DNA of 64,000 nucleotides from positions 186,001-250,000 of the forward strand of contig NZ_BMGG01000001.1 in assembly GCF_014640075.1 (NCBI RefSeq), given 5' to 3'. The notes below the pieces were generated by a model, which had not been told where the DNA came from, searched no databases, and saw only the letters and a list, made by a program, of their open reading frames with translations. Within the stretch, counting starts at the first letter, position 1. Every line of letters starts with the position of its first letter. The stretch comes from Chelatococcus reniformis (GTDB taxonomy: Bacteria; Pseudomonadota; Alphaproteobacteria; Rhizobiales; Beijerinckiaceae). Shown piece after piece: positions 9,442-21,883 of this stretch. The position numbers and the translations under genes were made by a program.

Positions 9442-10191
9442 ATGAAGATACTCGTGCCCGTGAAGCGGGTCGTCGACTACAACGTCAAGATCCGTGTGAA
9501 ACAGGACGGTTCCGGCGTCGAGCTCGCGAACGTGAAGATGTCGATGAATCCCTTCGACGAGATTGCCGTCGAGGAGGCGATCCGGCTGAAGGAGAAGGGC
9601 AAGGCGACCGAGATCGTCGCCGTCTCGATCGGGCCGGCGCAGTGCGCCGAGACTATCCGCACCGCGCTCGCCATGGGCGCCGACCGCGGCATCCTGGTGA
9701 AAACCGACGGCGCAGTCGAGCCGCTCGGTGTGGCCAAGCTCCTGGCGAAGGTCGTGGCCAACGAGTCCCCGTCCCTGGTCATCCTCGGCAAGCAGGCGAT
9801 CGATGACGACAGCAACCAGACCGGCCAGATGCTGGCGGCGCTGCTCGGCTGGTCCCAGGGCACCTTCGCGTCCAAGATCGAGGTCGATGGCGACAACCTG
9901 GCCGTGACGCGCGAAGTGGACGGCGGCCTGCAGAGCGTCTCGCTGAAACTGCCGGCCATCGTCACCACCGACCTGCGCCTCAACGAGCCGCGCTACGCCT
10001 CGCTCCCCAACATCATGAAGGCCAAGAAGAAGCCGCTCGACGAGACCACGCCCGAGACCCTGGGCGTCGACGTCGCAGCGCGCCTCAAGGTGCTGAAGAC
10101 CGTCGAGCCGCCCAAGCGGCAGGGCGGCGTCAAGGTCGCCTCGGTGGAGGAGCTTGTGCAGAAGCTGCGCAACGAGGCAGGAGTTATCTGA
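9442..10191 (+). CDS. etfB: Electron transfer flavoprotein, beta subunit
   Basis: This 249-residue protein is the beta subunit of ETF, which binds AMP and completes the FAD-containing heterodimer. ETF carries electrons from acyl-CoA dehydrogenases to ETF-quinone oxidoreductase. The N-terminus [20 protein letters not shown] is the standard opening. The stretch [25 protein letters not shown] at about 113-137 contains the beta-subunit signature, and the Leu in the recognition loop region ([12 protein letters not shown]) is typical for docking to partner dehydrogenases. The gene ends one base before the etfA start region, so the two are translated together. Confidence 0.97.
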   Translation: MKILVPVKRVVDYNVKIRVKQDGSGVELANVKMSMNPFDEIAVEEAIRLKEKGKATEIVAVSIGPAQCAETIRTALAMGADRGILVKTDGAVEPLGVAKLLAKVVANESPSLVILGKQAIDDDSNQTGQMLAALLGWSQGTFASKIEVDGDNLAVTREVDGGLQSVSLKLPAIVTTDLRLNEPRYASLPNIMKAKKKPLDETTPETLGVDVAARLKVLKTVEPPKRQGGVKVASVEELVQKLRNEAGVI

Positions 10192-10192
10192 C

Positions 10193-11128
10193 ATGACGAC
10201 CCTACTGCTCGCCGAACACAGCGGATCGGCGCTGAACGACGCCACCGGCAAGGCGCTGACGGCCGCCAAGGCGCTGGGCGGCCCTGTGCATGTCCTGGTC
10301 GCCGGCGCGGGCGCCCGTGCGGCCGCCGAAGCGGCCGCCAAGCTCGACGGCGTCGACAAGGTGCTCCTCGCCGAGAACGCGGCGTACGAGCACGGCCTGG
10401 CCGAGCCGCTGGCAGCCCTGATCGTCTCGCTCGCCGGCTCCTACGACGCGATCGTCGCCCCGGCGACGTCGACCGGCAAGAACGTGACGCCCCGTGTCGC
10501 CGCGCTGCTCGACGTCATGCAGATCTCCGAGGTCACCAAGGTCGATTCCCCCGACACGTTCGAGCGGCCGATCTACGCCGGCAATGCCATCCAGACGGTG
10601 CAGTCTGGCGACGGCAAGAAGGTGCTCACGGTGCGCACCTCGGCCTTCCAGGGGGCCGGCCAGGGCGGCTCGGCGCCGATCGAGGACGTCACCGCAGCAG
10701 CCGATCCGGGCCTCTCCGTGTTCAAGGGCGAGGAACTGTCGAAGTCCGACCGGCCCGAGCTCGCCTCCGCCAAGATCATCATCTCGGGTGGCCGGGCGTT
10801 GGCCTCCTCGGAGAACTTCACCAAATACATCGAGCCGGTCGCCGACAAGCTCGGCGCGGCCATGGGCGCCTCGCGCGCCGCAGTCGATGCGGGCTTCGCG
10901 CCCAACGACTGGCAGGTCGGCCAGACCGGCAAGGTGGTGGCCCCGCAGCTCTACATCGCGGTCGGCATCTCCGGCGCCATCCAGCATTTGGCTGGCATGA
11001 AGGACAGCAAGGTCATCGTCGCCATCAACAAGGATGAGGAGGCGCCGATCTTCCAGATCGCCGACTACGGCCTGGTGGGCGACCTGTTCACCATCCTGCC
11101 GGAGCTGGCGGCGGCGCTGGACAAGTAG
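10193..11128 (+). CDS. etfA: Electron transfer flavoprotein, alpha subunit
   Basis: This 311-residue FAD-binding subunit pairs with EtfB. Early domain: [16 protein letters not shown]. The middle segment includes [14 protein letters not shown] and [10 protein letters not shown]. The C-terminal FAD domain has [50 protein letters not shown] and the final [21 protein letters not shown], all standard. The ATG at 10193 starts one base after the etfB stop, with GGCAGGAG just upstream inside etfB, consistent with coupling. A long perfect hairpin directly follows the stop codon. A 3-hydroxybutyryl-CoA dehydrogenase gene comes next, so the block serves fatty-acid or butyrate/PHB turnover. Confidence 0.97.
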   Translation: MTTLLLAEHSGSALNDATGKALTAAKALGGPVHVLVAGAGARAAAEAAAKLDGVDKVLLAENAAYEHGLAEPLAALIVSLAGSYDAIVAPATSTGKNVTPRVAALLDVMQISEVTKVDSPDTFERPIYAGNAIQTVQSGDGKKVLTVRTSAFQGAGQGGSAPIEDVTAAADPGLSVFKGEELSKSDRPELASAKIIISGGRALASSENFTKYIEPVADKLGAAMGASRAAVDAGFAPNDWQVGQTGKVVAPQLYIAVGISGAIQHLAGMKDSKVIVAINKDEEAPIFQIADYGLVGDLFTILPELAAALDK

Positions 11129-11132
11129 GATC

Positions 11133-11166
11133 ATCCCAGGCGGGCCGGCGACGGCCCGCCTGGGAT
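11133..11166 (+). terminator. Strong hairpin after etfA
   Basis: A 14-bp perfect stem joins 11133-11146 (ATCCCAGGCGGGCC) to 11153-11166 around a 6-nt loop, starting four bases after the etfA stop. No T run follows, so it is either a terminator of the U-poor kind or a 3' end stabiliser. No other gene lies between it and the dehydrogenase gene at 11403. Confidence 0.6.
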
Positions 11167-11402
11167 CGTCTGTGACCCGTTGTGTCAACCTGTTGCTGCG
11201 TCGAGACATAGCGTCGGCTCGGCGGTGGGAGCTTCGGGAACGACCGCCGGTCACGGCAGAATGAACGCATCGGCATGCGGGGGCGGCTATCAAATCCCCG
11301 GGGTGACCGGTACGTTAGGCGAGCTGGCACGCAGTGCGGCAATGGCGCCGAGCTCTCCCATCGAGGGGCTGCGGCGACGGCAACGGCCCGGATGGCGAAG
11401 CA

Positions 11403-12284
11403 ATGGCGAGCGAAATTAGGAAAGTCGGCATCATCGGCGCCGGTCAGATGGGCAACGGCATCGCCCACGTCTGCGCCGTCTCGGGCTTCGGTGTGCGCCT
11501 CAACGACCTGACCGAGGATCGCGTCAACTCGGCGCTGGCGACGATCAATGGCAATCTGGCGCGACAGGTGGCGCGTGGCCAACTGAAGGACGAGGAGCGG
11601 CGCGCCGCACTCGACCTCATCGCCCCCAGCTACGACTATGCCGATTTCGACGATTGCGACCTCGTCATCGAGGCGGCGACCGAGAACGAGGACGTCAAGC
11701 GCAAGATCTTCGCGGCTCTCTGCCCGGTGCTGCGCAGCGACACCATAGTCGGGTCGAACACGTCGTCCATCTCGATCACGCGCCTCGCCGCCTCGACCGA
11801 CCGGCCCGAGCGCTTCATCGGCATGCATTTCATGAACCCCGTGCCGATGATGCAGCTGGTCGAGCTGATCCGTGGCATCGCGACGGAGGATGCCACCTTC
11901 GAGGTCGCCAAGACCTTCATCCGCCGGCTCAACAAAACCATCACGGTGGCCGAGGATTTCCCGGCCTTCATCGTCAACCGCATCCTGCTGCCGATGATCA
12001 ACGAGGCCATCTACACCCTGTACGAGGGGGTAGGCTCGGTCGATTCCATCGACAACGCCATGCGCCTCGGGGCCAACCACCCCATGGGCCCCTTGCAGCT
12101 CGCCGATTTCATCGGACTCGACGTCTGCCTCTCGGTCATGCAGGTGCTGCATGAAGGGCTCGCCGACTCCAAGTACCGGCCTTGCCCGCTGCTGGTGAAA
12201 TACGTCGAGGCCGGCTGGCTTGGCCGCAAGACGCGGCGTGGCTTTTATGATTATCGCGGCGAAAAGCCGCTGCCCACGCGCTGA
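11403..12284 (+). CDS. 3-Hydroxybutyryl-CoA dehydrogenase
   Basis: This 293-residue NAD(P)-dependent enzyme interconverts acetoacetyl-CoA and (S)-3-hydroxybutyryl-CoA. The Rossmann motif GIIGAGQMGNGIAHV is at about 9-23. The family signature MHFMNPVPMMQLVELI carries the catalytic His, and the Asn pair lies in SNTSSISIT and FIVNRILLPMINEA. The C-terminal DAMRLGANHPMGPLQLADFIGLD helix bundle is intact. The length is standard for the single-function short form (PaaH/HbdA type). The ATG at 11403 gives the normal N-terminus. It follows the ETF genes, matching the rhizobial order. Confidence 0.95.
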   Translation: MASEIRKVGIIGAGQMGNGIAHVCAVSGFGVRLNDLTEDRVNSALATINGNLARQVARGQLKDEERRAALDLIAPSYDYADFDDCDLVIEAATENEDVKRKIFAALCPVLRSDTIVGSNTSSISITRLAASTDRPERFIGMHFMNPVPMMQLVELIRGIATEDATFEVAKTFIRRLNKTITVAEDFPAFIVNRILLPMINEAIYTLYEGVGSVDSIDNAMRLGANHPMGPLQLADFIGLDVCLSVMQVLHEGLADSKYRPCPLLVKYVEAGWLGRKTRRGFYDYRGEKPLPTR

Positions 12285-12453
12285 GCGTCGCGCCCGGCGC
12301 CGCACTGCGAAGCCTTGCGCCGCAGGCGTCTCATCCCCGCCACCAGATGGGCGCACGAGGTTCACAACGCCGTCACACCCTGTGTAGTCTATTGACGCGC
12401 AACAGATTCGCGCCTCTTGTGCGGCCGCTGGAGCGACCGTCGTCGCGTCAGCC

Positions 12454-12494
12454 GGAGCATTTCAGGTCCGATTCCATCGGTCAGGAAGCGCTCC
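12454..12494. repeat. Degenerate type B palindromic module
   Basis: This 41-bp stretch begins GGAGCATTTCAGG and ends AAGCGCTCC. GGAGC/GCTCC and CCGAT/ATCGG form nested complements. It resembles the first half of the type B elements at 36563 and 35355, but it is eroded. It lies in the 330-bp spacer between the dehydrogenase and the HNH gene. I see nothing else in 12285-12614. Confidence 0.5.
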
Positions 12495-12614
12495 ACGGGC
12501 ACGTCCCGCGAACGGCCTCACGTGTGGCTCGGGTCATGCTCGAACACAGCAGTTAGCGAGCGGACTGCGATTCGCTGCGGATCGGACTCTGCTCCTGCGA
12601 CTGGAGGTGGCTGA

Positions 12615-13184
12615 GTGACGGTCCACGTGCCCCTTCCCGCGTCACCGGAGGCGTGCCCCGCCCTGGTGCTCAATGCGGACTACCGGCCGTTGAGCTATTA
12701 CCCGCTCTCGCTGTGGGGCTGGCAGGATGCGATCAAGGCCGTCTTCCTCGATCGCGTGAACATCATCTCCTACTACGACACGCTGGTCAGAAGCCCGAGC
12801 TTCGAGATGCGGCTGCCGTCGGTCGTCTCGCTCAAGACCTACGTCAAGCCGTCGCGGCAACCGGCGTTCACCCGCTTCAACGTGTTCCTGCGCGACCGCT
12901 TCACCTGCCAGTATTGCGGCAACCGCGAGGACCTGACTTTCGATCACCTGATCCCGCGCTCCAAGGGCGGCCAGACCACATGGGACAACGTGGTCACCGC
13001 CTGCTCATGCTGCAATCTGCGCAAGAGCGACTTTCTGCCCAGGGAGATCGGCATGCTGCCCGCCGCCATGCCCTACCAGCCCAGCGTGCACGACCTGCAC
13101 CAGAACGGCCGCCATTTCCCGCCGAATTATCTGCACGAGAGCTGGATGGACTACCTCTACTGGGACACCGAGCTGGAGCCCTGA
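12615..13184 (+). CDS. HNH endonuclease family protein
   Basis: This 189-residue protein has an HNH nuclease module at about 90-140: FTCQYCGNREDLTFDHLIPRSKGG contains the first Cys pair and the catalytic His, and TWDNVVTACSCCNLRKS gives the Asn/His side and the second Cys pair. The two CxxC pairs probably bind a structural zinc. The N-terminal ALVLNADYRPLSYYPLSLWGWQDAIKAV is characteristic of a widespread subfamily present once in most alphaproteobacteria, not linked to restriction or phage genes. The biological role is unknown. The start is GTG at 12615, with a purine-rich GGAGGTGGC upstream. Confidence 0.88.
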   Translation: MTVHVPLPASPEACPALVLNADYRPLSYYPLSLWGWQDAIKAVFLDRVNIISYYDTLVRSPSFEMRLPSVVSLKTYVKPSRQPAFTRFNVFLRDRFTCQYCGNREDLTFDHLIPRSKGGQTTWDNVVTACSCCNLRKSDFLPREIGMLPAAMPYQPSVHDLHQNGRHFPPNYLHESWMDYLYWDTELEP

Positions 13185-13332
13185 TCGCGGCGCACCCGGC
13201 ACCCCGGGTCTCGCCGGCTTCGTGCAAACCTTGCACAGGTGCAAAGGGCATCAGGCGCGGCGACCGCTTCTCCGGCCAGGACCGCCTGCCTAACTGTGCG
13301 CCAGAGCCCCCACGCATGAAAGGGCAACGCAC

Positions 13333-14283
13333 ATGCAGCTCACCGGCCTCCACCACGTCACCGCCGTCTCCGCCGATGCGGCCGGCAATCACGCCTTCTA
13401 CACCGGCGTGCTCGGCATGCGCCTGGTCAAGCGGACGGTCAATCAGGACGACGTCAGCGGATATCACCTGTTCTATGCCGATGAGGCAGCGTCGCCCGGC
13501 AGCGACCTCACCTTCTTCGAATGGCCGGTGCCGCAGGAGCAGCGCGGCGGCGACAGCGTCGTGCGCACCGCCCTGCGTGTGGGCAGCGCCGAGGCGCTCG
13601 CCTATTGGCAGCGCCGGTTCAACGAGCTCGGTGTCACGCACGGTGTCGTGACGGTCCGCGACGGGCGGCCCACGCTGGACTTCGAGGATCCGGAAGGCCA
13701 GCGGCTGGCGCTGATCGATGACGGCGGCGCGGGCGACGCACACCCCTGGGATCGTAGCCCGGTGCCGCGCCCCTATCAGATCCGCGGGCTGGGCCCGGTG
13801 ACACTCTGCGTGACCGGGCTGGACAAGCTCGATGCCGTCCTGACCAAGGTCATGGACATGCGCATGACCCGCAGCTACGCCGACCCGGCGCTCGGCGAGG
13901 TGCGGGTCTACGAGATGGGCGTCGGTGGCCCGGCGGCCGAGCTCCACGCGGTGGAGCGCCCAGAGCTGGAACGCAGCGTGCAGGGTGCCGGCGCCGTGCA
14001 TCACGTGGCGTTCCGCACGCCGGACCCCGCCCAATACCACGCCTGGACACAACGCCTGGACGCGCTGCGCGTGCCTAACAGCGGCGAGGTGGACCGCTTC
14101 TACTTCCGCAGCCTCTATTTCCGCGAACCGAACGGCATTCTGTTCGAGATCGCCACCGATGGGCCGGGCTTCGCCACCGACGAACCGGCGGACAGGCTGG
14201 GTGAGCGGCTCGCGCTGCCGCCGTTCCTGGAAGGGCGGCGGGCCGAGATCGAGGCCGGCCTGAAGCCGCTGCCGACGGCCTGA
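13333..14283 (+). CDS. VOC-family ring-cleaving dioxygenase
   Basis: This 316-residue protein consists of two vicinal-oxygen-chelate modules (about 1-130 and 150-300). The first begins [21 protein letters not shown], with a His metal ligand. The second has [12 protein letters not shown] with a His and ends with [20 protein letters not shown], where the Glu is a metal ligand. This layout matches proteins annotated as ring-cleaving dioxygenase or glyoxalase-like (the MhqO group). Those act on hydroquinone-like compounds, but the substrate here cannot be told. The gene stands alone between the HNH gene and secA. Confidence 0.85.
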   Translation: MQLTGLHHVTAVSADAAGNHAFYTGVLGMRLVKRTVNQDDVSGYHLFYADEAASPGSDLTFFEWPVPQEQRGGDSVVRTALRVGSAEALAYWQRRFNELGVTHGVVTVRDGRPTLDFEDPEGQRLALIDDGGAGDAHPWDRSPVPRPYQIRGLGPVTLCVTGLDKLDAVLTKVMDMRMTRSYADPALGEVRVYEMGVGGPAAELHAVERPELERSVQGAGAVHHVAFRTPDPAQYHAWTQRLDALRVPNSGEVDRFYFRSLYFREPNGILFEIATDGPGFATDEPADRLGERLALPPFLEGRRAEIEAGLKPLPTA

Positions 14284-14450
14284 GCGGAACGTCGCCACGG
14301 CTGCGGCCGAAGGCGTCCGGGGCGGCGGCGACAGCTGTGGGTGTCGCGGGCCTCAATAGCGCCGGAAATCGTTGACAGAAGGACGTTCTCGACCCATTTG
14401 GCGGGTCTGGGGCGGTGTGCGTGCGCGCGGCTCCGTCCGTGCTTCCGGTC

Positions 14451-14502
14451 GCTGGAGCGCGTTCAGATCAGGTGAAACCATCTGATCGGGACATGCTCCA
14501 GC
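14451..14502 (+). repeat. Type B palindromic module, first half
   Basis: This 52-bp module is bounded by GCTGGAGC (14451-14458) and its exact complement GCTCCAGC (14495-14502). The internal GATCAGGTG/CATCTGATC pair is imperfect. The core CCATCTGATCGG is shared with the elements at 35355 and 36563. It lies in the 365-bp gap before secA, where only a weak promoter-like TTGACA (14372-14377) is otherwise visible. Confidence 0.65.
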
Positions 14503-14648
14503 GGCGGAGGCTATTGCCGGCTCGACGCCTACCCCGGACCGGACCGGAGCGGGCATCAAGTCCGGAACAGCAGGTTTACCGGGTTCGGCGCCGCCGAGCC
14601 GCCTTCTCGCGGAGGCGCGCGCTCCCGGACCCGTCCGAAAGGCCCTTC

Positions 14649-17468
<2,820 letters not shown>

Positions 17469-17796
17469 CGGGGCGGCGGCGGAGCGGGATCGACGCCGCG
17501 GCTGTCCCCGGCAACTCCGACCTGCAGCGCGATACGGCGGGCATCGCTCGGGAAGCGGGTGACGACGGCCGGGTTGCTGCACCAACGGCATGTGTGACGC
17601 CCCCGAGGAACCGGGCACGAGATAGCCGGATTTTCGGGGACCGGGGGCGGTCGCGGGATTGCCAACGCGACCCCAGGAGCATGTCGATCCAGTCGAACGA
17701 CGGGTTTTGACAGGGAGATGCGTCGGGCTCGGTGCCGGCCCGTCGCGGCAACTGGTCTCGGCGCAGCCCGTACCGCTCCGTCATGCGCACACAAAC

Positions 17797-17827
17797 AAAA
17801 AAAAGCGGCGACCCGAAGGTCGCCGCT
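17797..17827 (-). terminator. Rho-independent terminator of the porin gene
   Basis: Read on the minus strand, GCGGCGACC (17826-17818), a CGAA-type tetraloop and GGTCGCCGC (17813-17805) form a perfect 9-bp stem followed by eight T residues (17804-17797). It lies 57 bp after the porin stop codon and is the clearest intrinsic terminator in the window. Nothing else is evident in the 17469-17883 gap. Confidence 0.9.
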
Positions 17828-17883
17828 CGATCGCTCTTCTCGACGGGCGCGCGGGGGCACGCCCCGCGCATCCGGACGTCAGC

Positions 17884-18855
17884 TTATCGCGGCAGCAGGT
17901 CCTTCAGGCCCGAGAGGGTGAAGTCGGCCGAGAGAGTGGCCACGAATGCCGCGCCGCACCACTTCGACTGTCCGGAGCCAGTGGCGGTGCCCTGGGGATC
18001 GCTGGTGTTGAGGTAGCAATCGCCCTTGTTAAGGTTGGTGTCGTAGTAGCGCAGATCCAGGGTCAGATTCTTGTAGGTATACGCGGCGCCGACGTTCCAG
18101 GTCGTATAGCTCTTGAGCTTGAGCGGTGTGCCGTAGGAGGTGACCGCCAGCCGCGAGTTCACGTAGCCCAGGTCGTAGTAGCCGAGTTCGCCCGAGACGG
18201 AGAGGCCGGACGGCATGAAGCCGAGGAAGCCTTCCGGCACGTTGTACTTGGCGGTAGCGTTGACATACGTGCCCGGGGCGCCCGTGCCCAGCCAGTTCCA
18301 GGCGTAGTAGACGCCGGCACCGAGGATATAGGTGTCGTGGGCGTTGTAGGTGACGGCGGCGTGAACTTCGCCGAAATCCGTATTCTTCGGCGTCAGATAG
18401 ATCGGTGCGTCAAACGAGGCGCCGGTGAGATAGTTCGTGTAGGTCGTGTAATCGGGGCTCAGCAGACGGCGCTCGTTCGGGTAACCGTAGAGGATGTAGC
18501 CGAAGTCGAAGGTCAGGGGGCCGAACTTAGGCCGAATACCGGCCGTGAAGTCGCACTCGCACGACGGCTTGGTGACCAGATCGACCTTGGAGTAGAAGAA
18601 GCCGGCATACAGGAAGTTATTGAAGAACTGAGCTTCCGCGTAGCCTTGGATGACCGGCTTGTTGTTCGACTGCGAGATGCCGCGGAAGATGTAGTTGGTG
18701 GTTCCCTTCACGCCGAAGAGGAGCTCGAAAGGAACGTCCGGTGTCGCCGGCGCGGCCGCAGGCACCTCCAAGTCGGCTGCCGCGACATTGCCTGCCAGCA
18801 GCGTCGCGCCGGCGATTGCCGCGAAGCAACCCAGAATTCGTCTTGTTTTGAACAT
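17884..18855 (-). CDS. TorF-family putative outer-membrane porin
   Basis: This 323-residue protein has a clear signal peptide (MFKTRRILGCFAAIAGATLL, cleavage after about AAAA/D28). A mature part follows with alternating hydrophobic strands and many aromatic residues, typical of an outer-membrane beta-barrel. The segment VKGTTNYIFRGISQSNNKPVIQGYAE just after the signal is the hallmark of the TorF (TIGR02001) family. Four Cys residues (two in SCECD, others near the end) are unusual for a barrel and may pair in loops. The transported substrate is unknown. The gene is monocistronic, with its own terminator, and the 560-bp upstream region is lower in GC. Confidence 0.85.
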   Translation of the reverse strand: MFKTRRILGCFAAIAGATLLAGNVAAADLEVPAAAPATPDVPFELLFGVKGTTNYIFRGISQSNNKPVIQGYAEAQFFNNFLYAGFFYSKVDLVTKPSCECDFTAGIRPKFGPLTFDFGYILYGYPNERRLLSPDYTTYTNYLTGASFDAPIYLTPKNTDFGEVHAAVTYNAHDTYILGAGVYYAWNWLGTGAPGTYVNATAKYNVPEGFLGFMPSGLSVSGELGYYDLGYVNSRLAVTSYGTPLKLKSYTTWNVGAAYTYKNLTLDLRYYDTNLNKGDCYLNTSDPQGTATGSGQSKWCGAAFVATLSADFTLSGLKDLLPR

Positions 18856-19247
18856 GCCAGGCCCTCGAACGTGTCCGTCTTATGGTGCCAAGATCCGGGA
18901 ATTAGGCGTATTAGCAATTCATATGTTTAAGCAGACTGCTCACCGAATGGGCAATTTGCCCCTCAACCGGAGGTCTATTCCAATCTGTGACCCGCAAGAC
19001 ACAGCCAAAGGCGTGCGGGCAAATGCAGCATACGGCAGGGCTGACCGTACCGCTCAACGGCCAAGTTGCTTTGGCCGCGGTCGGCGTTGCCTGAACGCTC
19101 GAGCTCAAAACCCGTTTGAAAGCTGATTCGGCATGCCGATCGCAGCGAGACACGCAACCGGCGGCTGCGCCGGCCTGGAGCGGACCGATCGCGTGATCAT
19201 CGCTTCAGCTGGCGTGGCGATGGACGGGGTCTCGCCCAGCCGGCAGC

Positions 19248-19303
19248 CTAGCATGTCTGCGCCATTGGATGATCCCATCCCATCCAATGGCTCAATGCGC
19301 TAG
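19248..19303. repeat. Type B-like palindrome joined to a type A element
   Basis: This 56-bp palindrome runs from CTAGC to GCTAG. Its core is an exact 11-bp inverted repeat, GCCATTGGATG (19261-19271) and CATCCAATGGC (19281-19291), around a 9-nt loop. Its closing CTAG overlaps the start of the type A element at 19301, so the two form a composite. Upstream, 18856-19247 holds the porin promoter region, including a small GGGCAA-T-TTGCCC inverted repeat (18949-18961), and no gene. Confidence 0.6.
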
Positions 19304-19402
19304 TGCATCCGCGTTTCTTCGAATTGCCGAAATGCTCTATCTCTTTGATTTGACGCGTTTATTAACGCGAACCGGCGTCCATTTCGCTCGAAAACGCTCT
19401 AG
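19301..19402 (+). repeat. Type A bipartite palindromic element, copy 1
   Basis: This is one of four copies of a roughly 102-111 bp intergenic element. It starts TAGTGCATCCGCGTTTCTTC and ends GAAAACGCTCTAG. The first half is an inverted repeat (GCATTTC.../GAAATGC in the better copies). A linker TATCTxTTTGATTTG follows. The second half nests GCGTTT/AAACGC around GCGAA/TTCGC. Bipartite design and intergenic location recall the rhizobial RIME elements. This copy lies between the porin gene and the 3' end of the transglycosylase gene. Confidence 0.8.
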
Positions 19403-19415
19403 AGCCGGCTCAGCG

Positions 19416-20474
19416 CTAACGGGCGATGAGGAGCGTCGCCGCCGACACCTTGCTGGTGATGGCCCGCATGCGCTGATCGGCAGCGGCCCAGTCGATTCGG
19501 CTGCGCCGCCGGCCCGCCGCCACGCTCCGCCCGCCTTTGGTGCGCGCCTGCACGACCGACCGCGCCTTCCCCCGCGGGCCCGGGAAGACCTGGGCGCCCG
19601 CCGCCGCCGGTTCGCCGAACGTCGCCTCCGGCAGTTCGCCGGTCACCGGATAGCCTTGTGACGTGAGCACCGCGCGCACGCGCCGGCAATAGTCCACCGA
19701 GCGCACCGAGAAGCGCGTCTCGCCATGCCCTGCCCGGTATTTCATCACCGTCGTGCAGATGTCGCGGCTCGCCAGCTGCCAGGCGCGGGCAAGATAGGTC
19801 ACGCCGTAGCGCACACTGTTCTCGGGCTGAGCCAGATCGGCCTCGGTGCCAGAAAAACCCATCATCCGGGCGGTCGACGGCAGCACCTGCATCAGGCCGA
19901 CCTCACCGGCGCCGCCGATGGCCGACGAGTTGTAGCCGCTCTCGACCTCCGCCACCGCATCGGCGATCTGCGGCGGCAGCCCCAGTTTAAGCGCCTGCGT
20001 GCGCACCTTGATGCGCAGCCCCGCCCGGTCCGCCGACGTGACCGGCCGCACCACTGCGGGCTTCGGCGCCGCACCTTCCCTGGCTTCGGCATCAGGCTTC
20101 GCCGAACCGCCCTCGCCGCTCGCCGGCCCCGCACGCGCCCCTGCCGTAGCCGACGGCCCGGCTCCCACCGCGGGGCTAACCCGGTCGGGGGTCTTCGTCT
20201 GCGCCATGGTAGCCTCGCGAAGCTTGGCGCTGAGGTCGGCATCGCGGAGCGGCGGGCGACCCGCATCGTGACTGGCGGAAATCCGGCCTGCAATGCCGTC
20301 GGCAGGTGGGGCCGGCACAGAGGGCCCGTCGGCCGCCGGCAGCGGCGGAACCGGCAACGGAACGTCCAGCGGCGCGATCGACGCGGGAAGACGCGCGGCC
20401 GACGGCTCAGCCACCGGCTCAGCGACCGCCGCACCAGCGACGAAGCCGGCTACGATAACGCACGCCAAACGCAT
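19416..20474 (-). CDS. Lytic murein transglycosylase (SLT domain)
   Basis: This 352-residue secreted protein has a signal peptide (MRLACVIVAGFVAGAAVAEP), then about 150 residues of Pro/Ala-rich linker, then a GH23 SLT domain at about 185-290. The catalytic Glu is in AVAEVESGYNSSAIG, followed by the typical GLMQVLPSTARMMGF and NSVRYGVTYLARAW motifs and the late YCRRVRAVL. It cleaves the glycan strand of peptidoglycan in the periplasm, forming 1,6-anhydro ends. The C-terminal 60 residues are basic. The ATG at 20474 gives a normal signal peptide. The gene is divergent from the AI-2E permease. Confidence 0.88.
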   Translation of the reverse strand: MRLACVIVAGFVAGAAVAEPVAEPSAARLPASIAPLDVPLPVPPLPAADGPSVPAPPADGIAGRISASHDAGRPPLRDADLSAKLREATMAQTKTPDRVSPAVGAGPSATAGARAGPASGEGGSAKPDAEAREGAAPKPAVVRPVTSADRAGLRIKVRTQALKLGLPPQIADAVAEVESGYNSSAIGGAGEVGLMQVLPSTARMMGFSGTEADLAQPENSVRYGVTYLARAWQLASRDICTTVMKYRAGHGETRFSVRSVDYCRRVRAVLTSQGYPVTGELPEATFGEPAAAGAQVFPGPRGKARSVVQARTKGGRSVAAGRRRSRIDWAAADQRMRAITSKVSAATLLIAR

Positions 20475-20699
20475 CGTCGTATCTCCGCGTCTGCACCGCA
20501 GGCGTGTACCAGGCCGCCCGCGGCGGCCGAAGGGCGATCGACCTTCGATAGCAGCAGATGGCGGGCGGCGAAATAGCCCAAGCGGCGCGCGATCTGCGCC
20601 GGAACGCTTTGGGACGGTCGGCGTTTCCATCCCGCAATTGCGGACGCCGTTCCCTTTAAGGGGAAACCGCCGATTGTCGACCTTTCAGGAGGCGGATCC

Positions 20700-21863
20700 G
20701 TGCACATGTCATCGCGCCGCTCGCGGTCGCCCTCCGCTCGTCCGAGTCCGGCTCCAGCGGCGGCGGTCGGCACGGCAGGAACGAGCGTGACCCCGCCTGC
20801 CGGCGATCCGCAGGAGCCCGCCGGCAGGCGGGTCTGGCGCAATGCCGAGCGCTTCGCCATCCTTGGCATCTTCGTGATCCTGATCGGCGCGACGCTGATC
20901 TACACGCGGGCGGTCGCCGTGCCGGTCGTCGCAGCCATTCTCGTCGGCACCATGGTGGGCTTCCTGGTCGAGCGCCTCGCGGCGCACAAGGTGCCGCCGT
21001 TTGCGAGTGCCTTTCTCATCGTCGGCGCCCTCCTGCTGCTCATCTATGGCGCGGCCTTAGCATTCTCGGCCCCGCTGTCGAGCTGGATCGATCGCGCGCC
21101 CGAAATCATCGGCCTGCTACGCGATCGCTTCGCCGCCCTGCGGGAGCCGATTAATGCGCTCAAGTCCGTTCAGGACTCCTTGGGCTCGATCATGGGCACC
21201 GCGAGCGGCGCGATCGCCGTCGACGTCGGACGCTCGTCGATGCTGGAAAGCGTGATCGCCGTCGCCACGCCCGCGCTGAGCCAGTTTTTCCTGTTCCTCG
21301 GCACCCTGCTGTTCTTCGTCGCCGGCCGGGCACAGCTGAAGCGCCGCCTTGTCGTTGCCTTCATGACCCGAGAGGCGCGGCTCACGATGCTGCGCATCCA
21401 GCGCGACATCGAGCATCAACTCGCGCGTTACCTCGCGACGGTGACGATCATCAACGTTGCCCTTGGCGTGGTGACTGCCGCCGCGCTTTGGGCCCTCGGC
21501 GTGCCCAACGCCGCCCTGTGGGGGCTGCTCGCCTGCATCCTCAACTATCTGCCGTTCGTGGGGCCAATTCTGATGGCAGCCGTGCTGCTGGGCGTCGGCG
21601 TCATCACGTTTCAGACGCTGCTGTGGTCGCTCTCCCCCGCGCTGGTGTTTCTCGTGCTGCACGCGGCCGAGGGGCAGATCATCACGCCGAGCATCGTCGG
21701 GCGCCGGCTGACGCTGAACCCGTTCGTCGTGTTCCTGTCACTGGCCTTCTGGGCGTGGGTTTGGGGACCCGCGGGCGCCTTCATGGCGATCCCTTTGCTC
21801 GTGATCGGCATCGTCGTCACGGACCACTTGTTCCCTCGCGACGAGATCGAGCTGCCGGGCTGA
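20700..21863 (+). CDS. AI-2E family (PF01594) membrane permease
   Basis: This 387-residue inner-membrane protein has about eight hydrophobic segments in the family's 3+5 arrangement. Two lie near residues 60-85, one near 95-120, and the remainder in the second half after a large periplasmic loop. The C-terminal GLLACILNYLPFVGPILMA and EGQIITPSIVGRRLTLNPFVVFLSLAFWAWVWGPAGAFMAIPLL are family hallmarks. Members range from autoinducer exporters to cation antiporters, so the substrate is unknown. The GTG at 20700 is preceded by AGGAGG at 20687-20692, which favours it over the ATG at 20706. Confidence 0.88.
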   Translation: MHMSSRRSRSPSARPSPAPAAAVGTAGTSVTPPAGDPQEPAGRRVWRNAERFAILGIFVILIGATLIYTRAVAVPVVAAILVGTMVGFLVERLAAHKVPPFASAFLIVGALLLLIYGAALAFSAPLSSWIDRAPEIIGLLRDRFAALREPINALKSVQDSLGSIMGTASGAIAVDVGRSSMLESVIAVATPALSQFFLFLGTLLFFVAGRAQLKRRLVVAFMTREARLTMLRIQRDIEHQLARYLATVTIINVALGVVTAAALWALGVPNAALWGLLACILNYLPFVGPILMAAVLLGVGVITFQTLLWSLSPALVFLVLHAAEGQIITPSIVGRRLTLNPFVVFLSLAFWAWVWGPAGAFMAIPLLVIGIVVTDHLFPRDEIELPG

Positions 21864-21883
21864 CGGCGGGGACGCCCCGCCCA

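Noticed and set aside
14372-14400. secA promoter TTGACA-N17-CATTTG
   Set aside because: The -35 is perfect but the -10 is too weak to list as a separate feature without transcript data.
18949-18961. GGGCAA-T-TTGCCC operator upstream of the porin
   Set aside because: The arms are only 6 bp, about 95 bp from the start codon. Chance occurrence is plausible, so it is mentioned only in passing.
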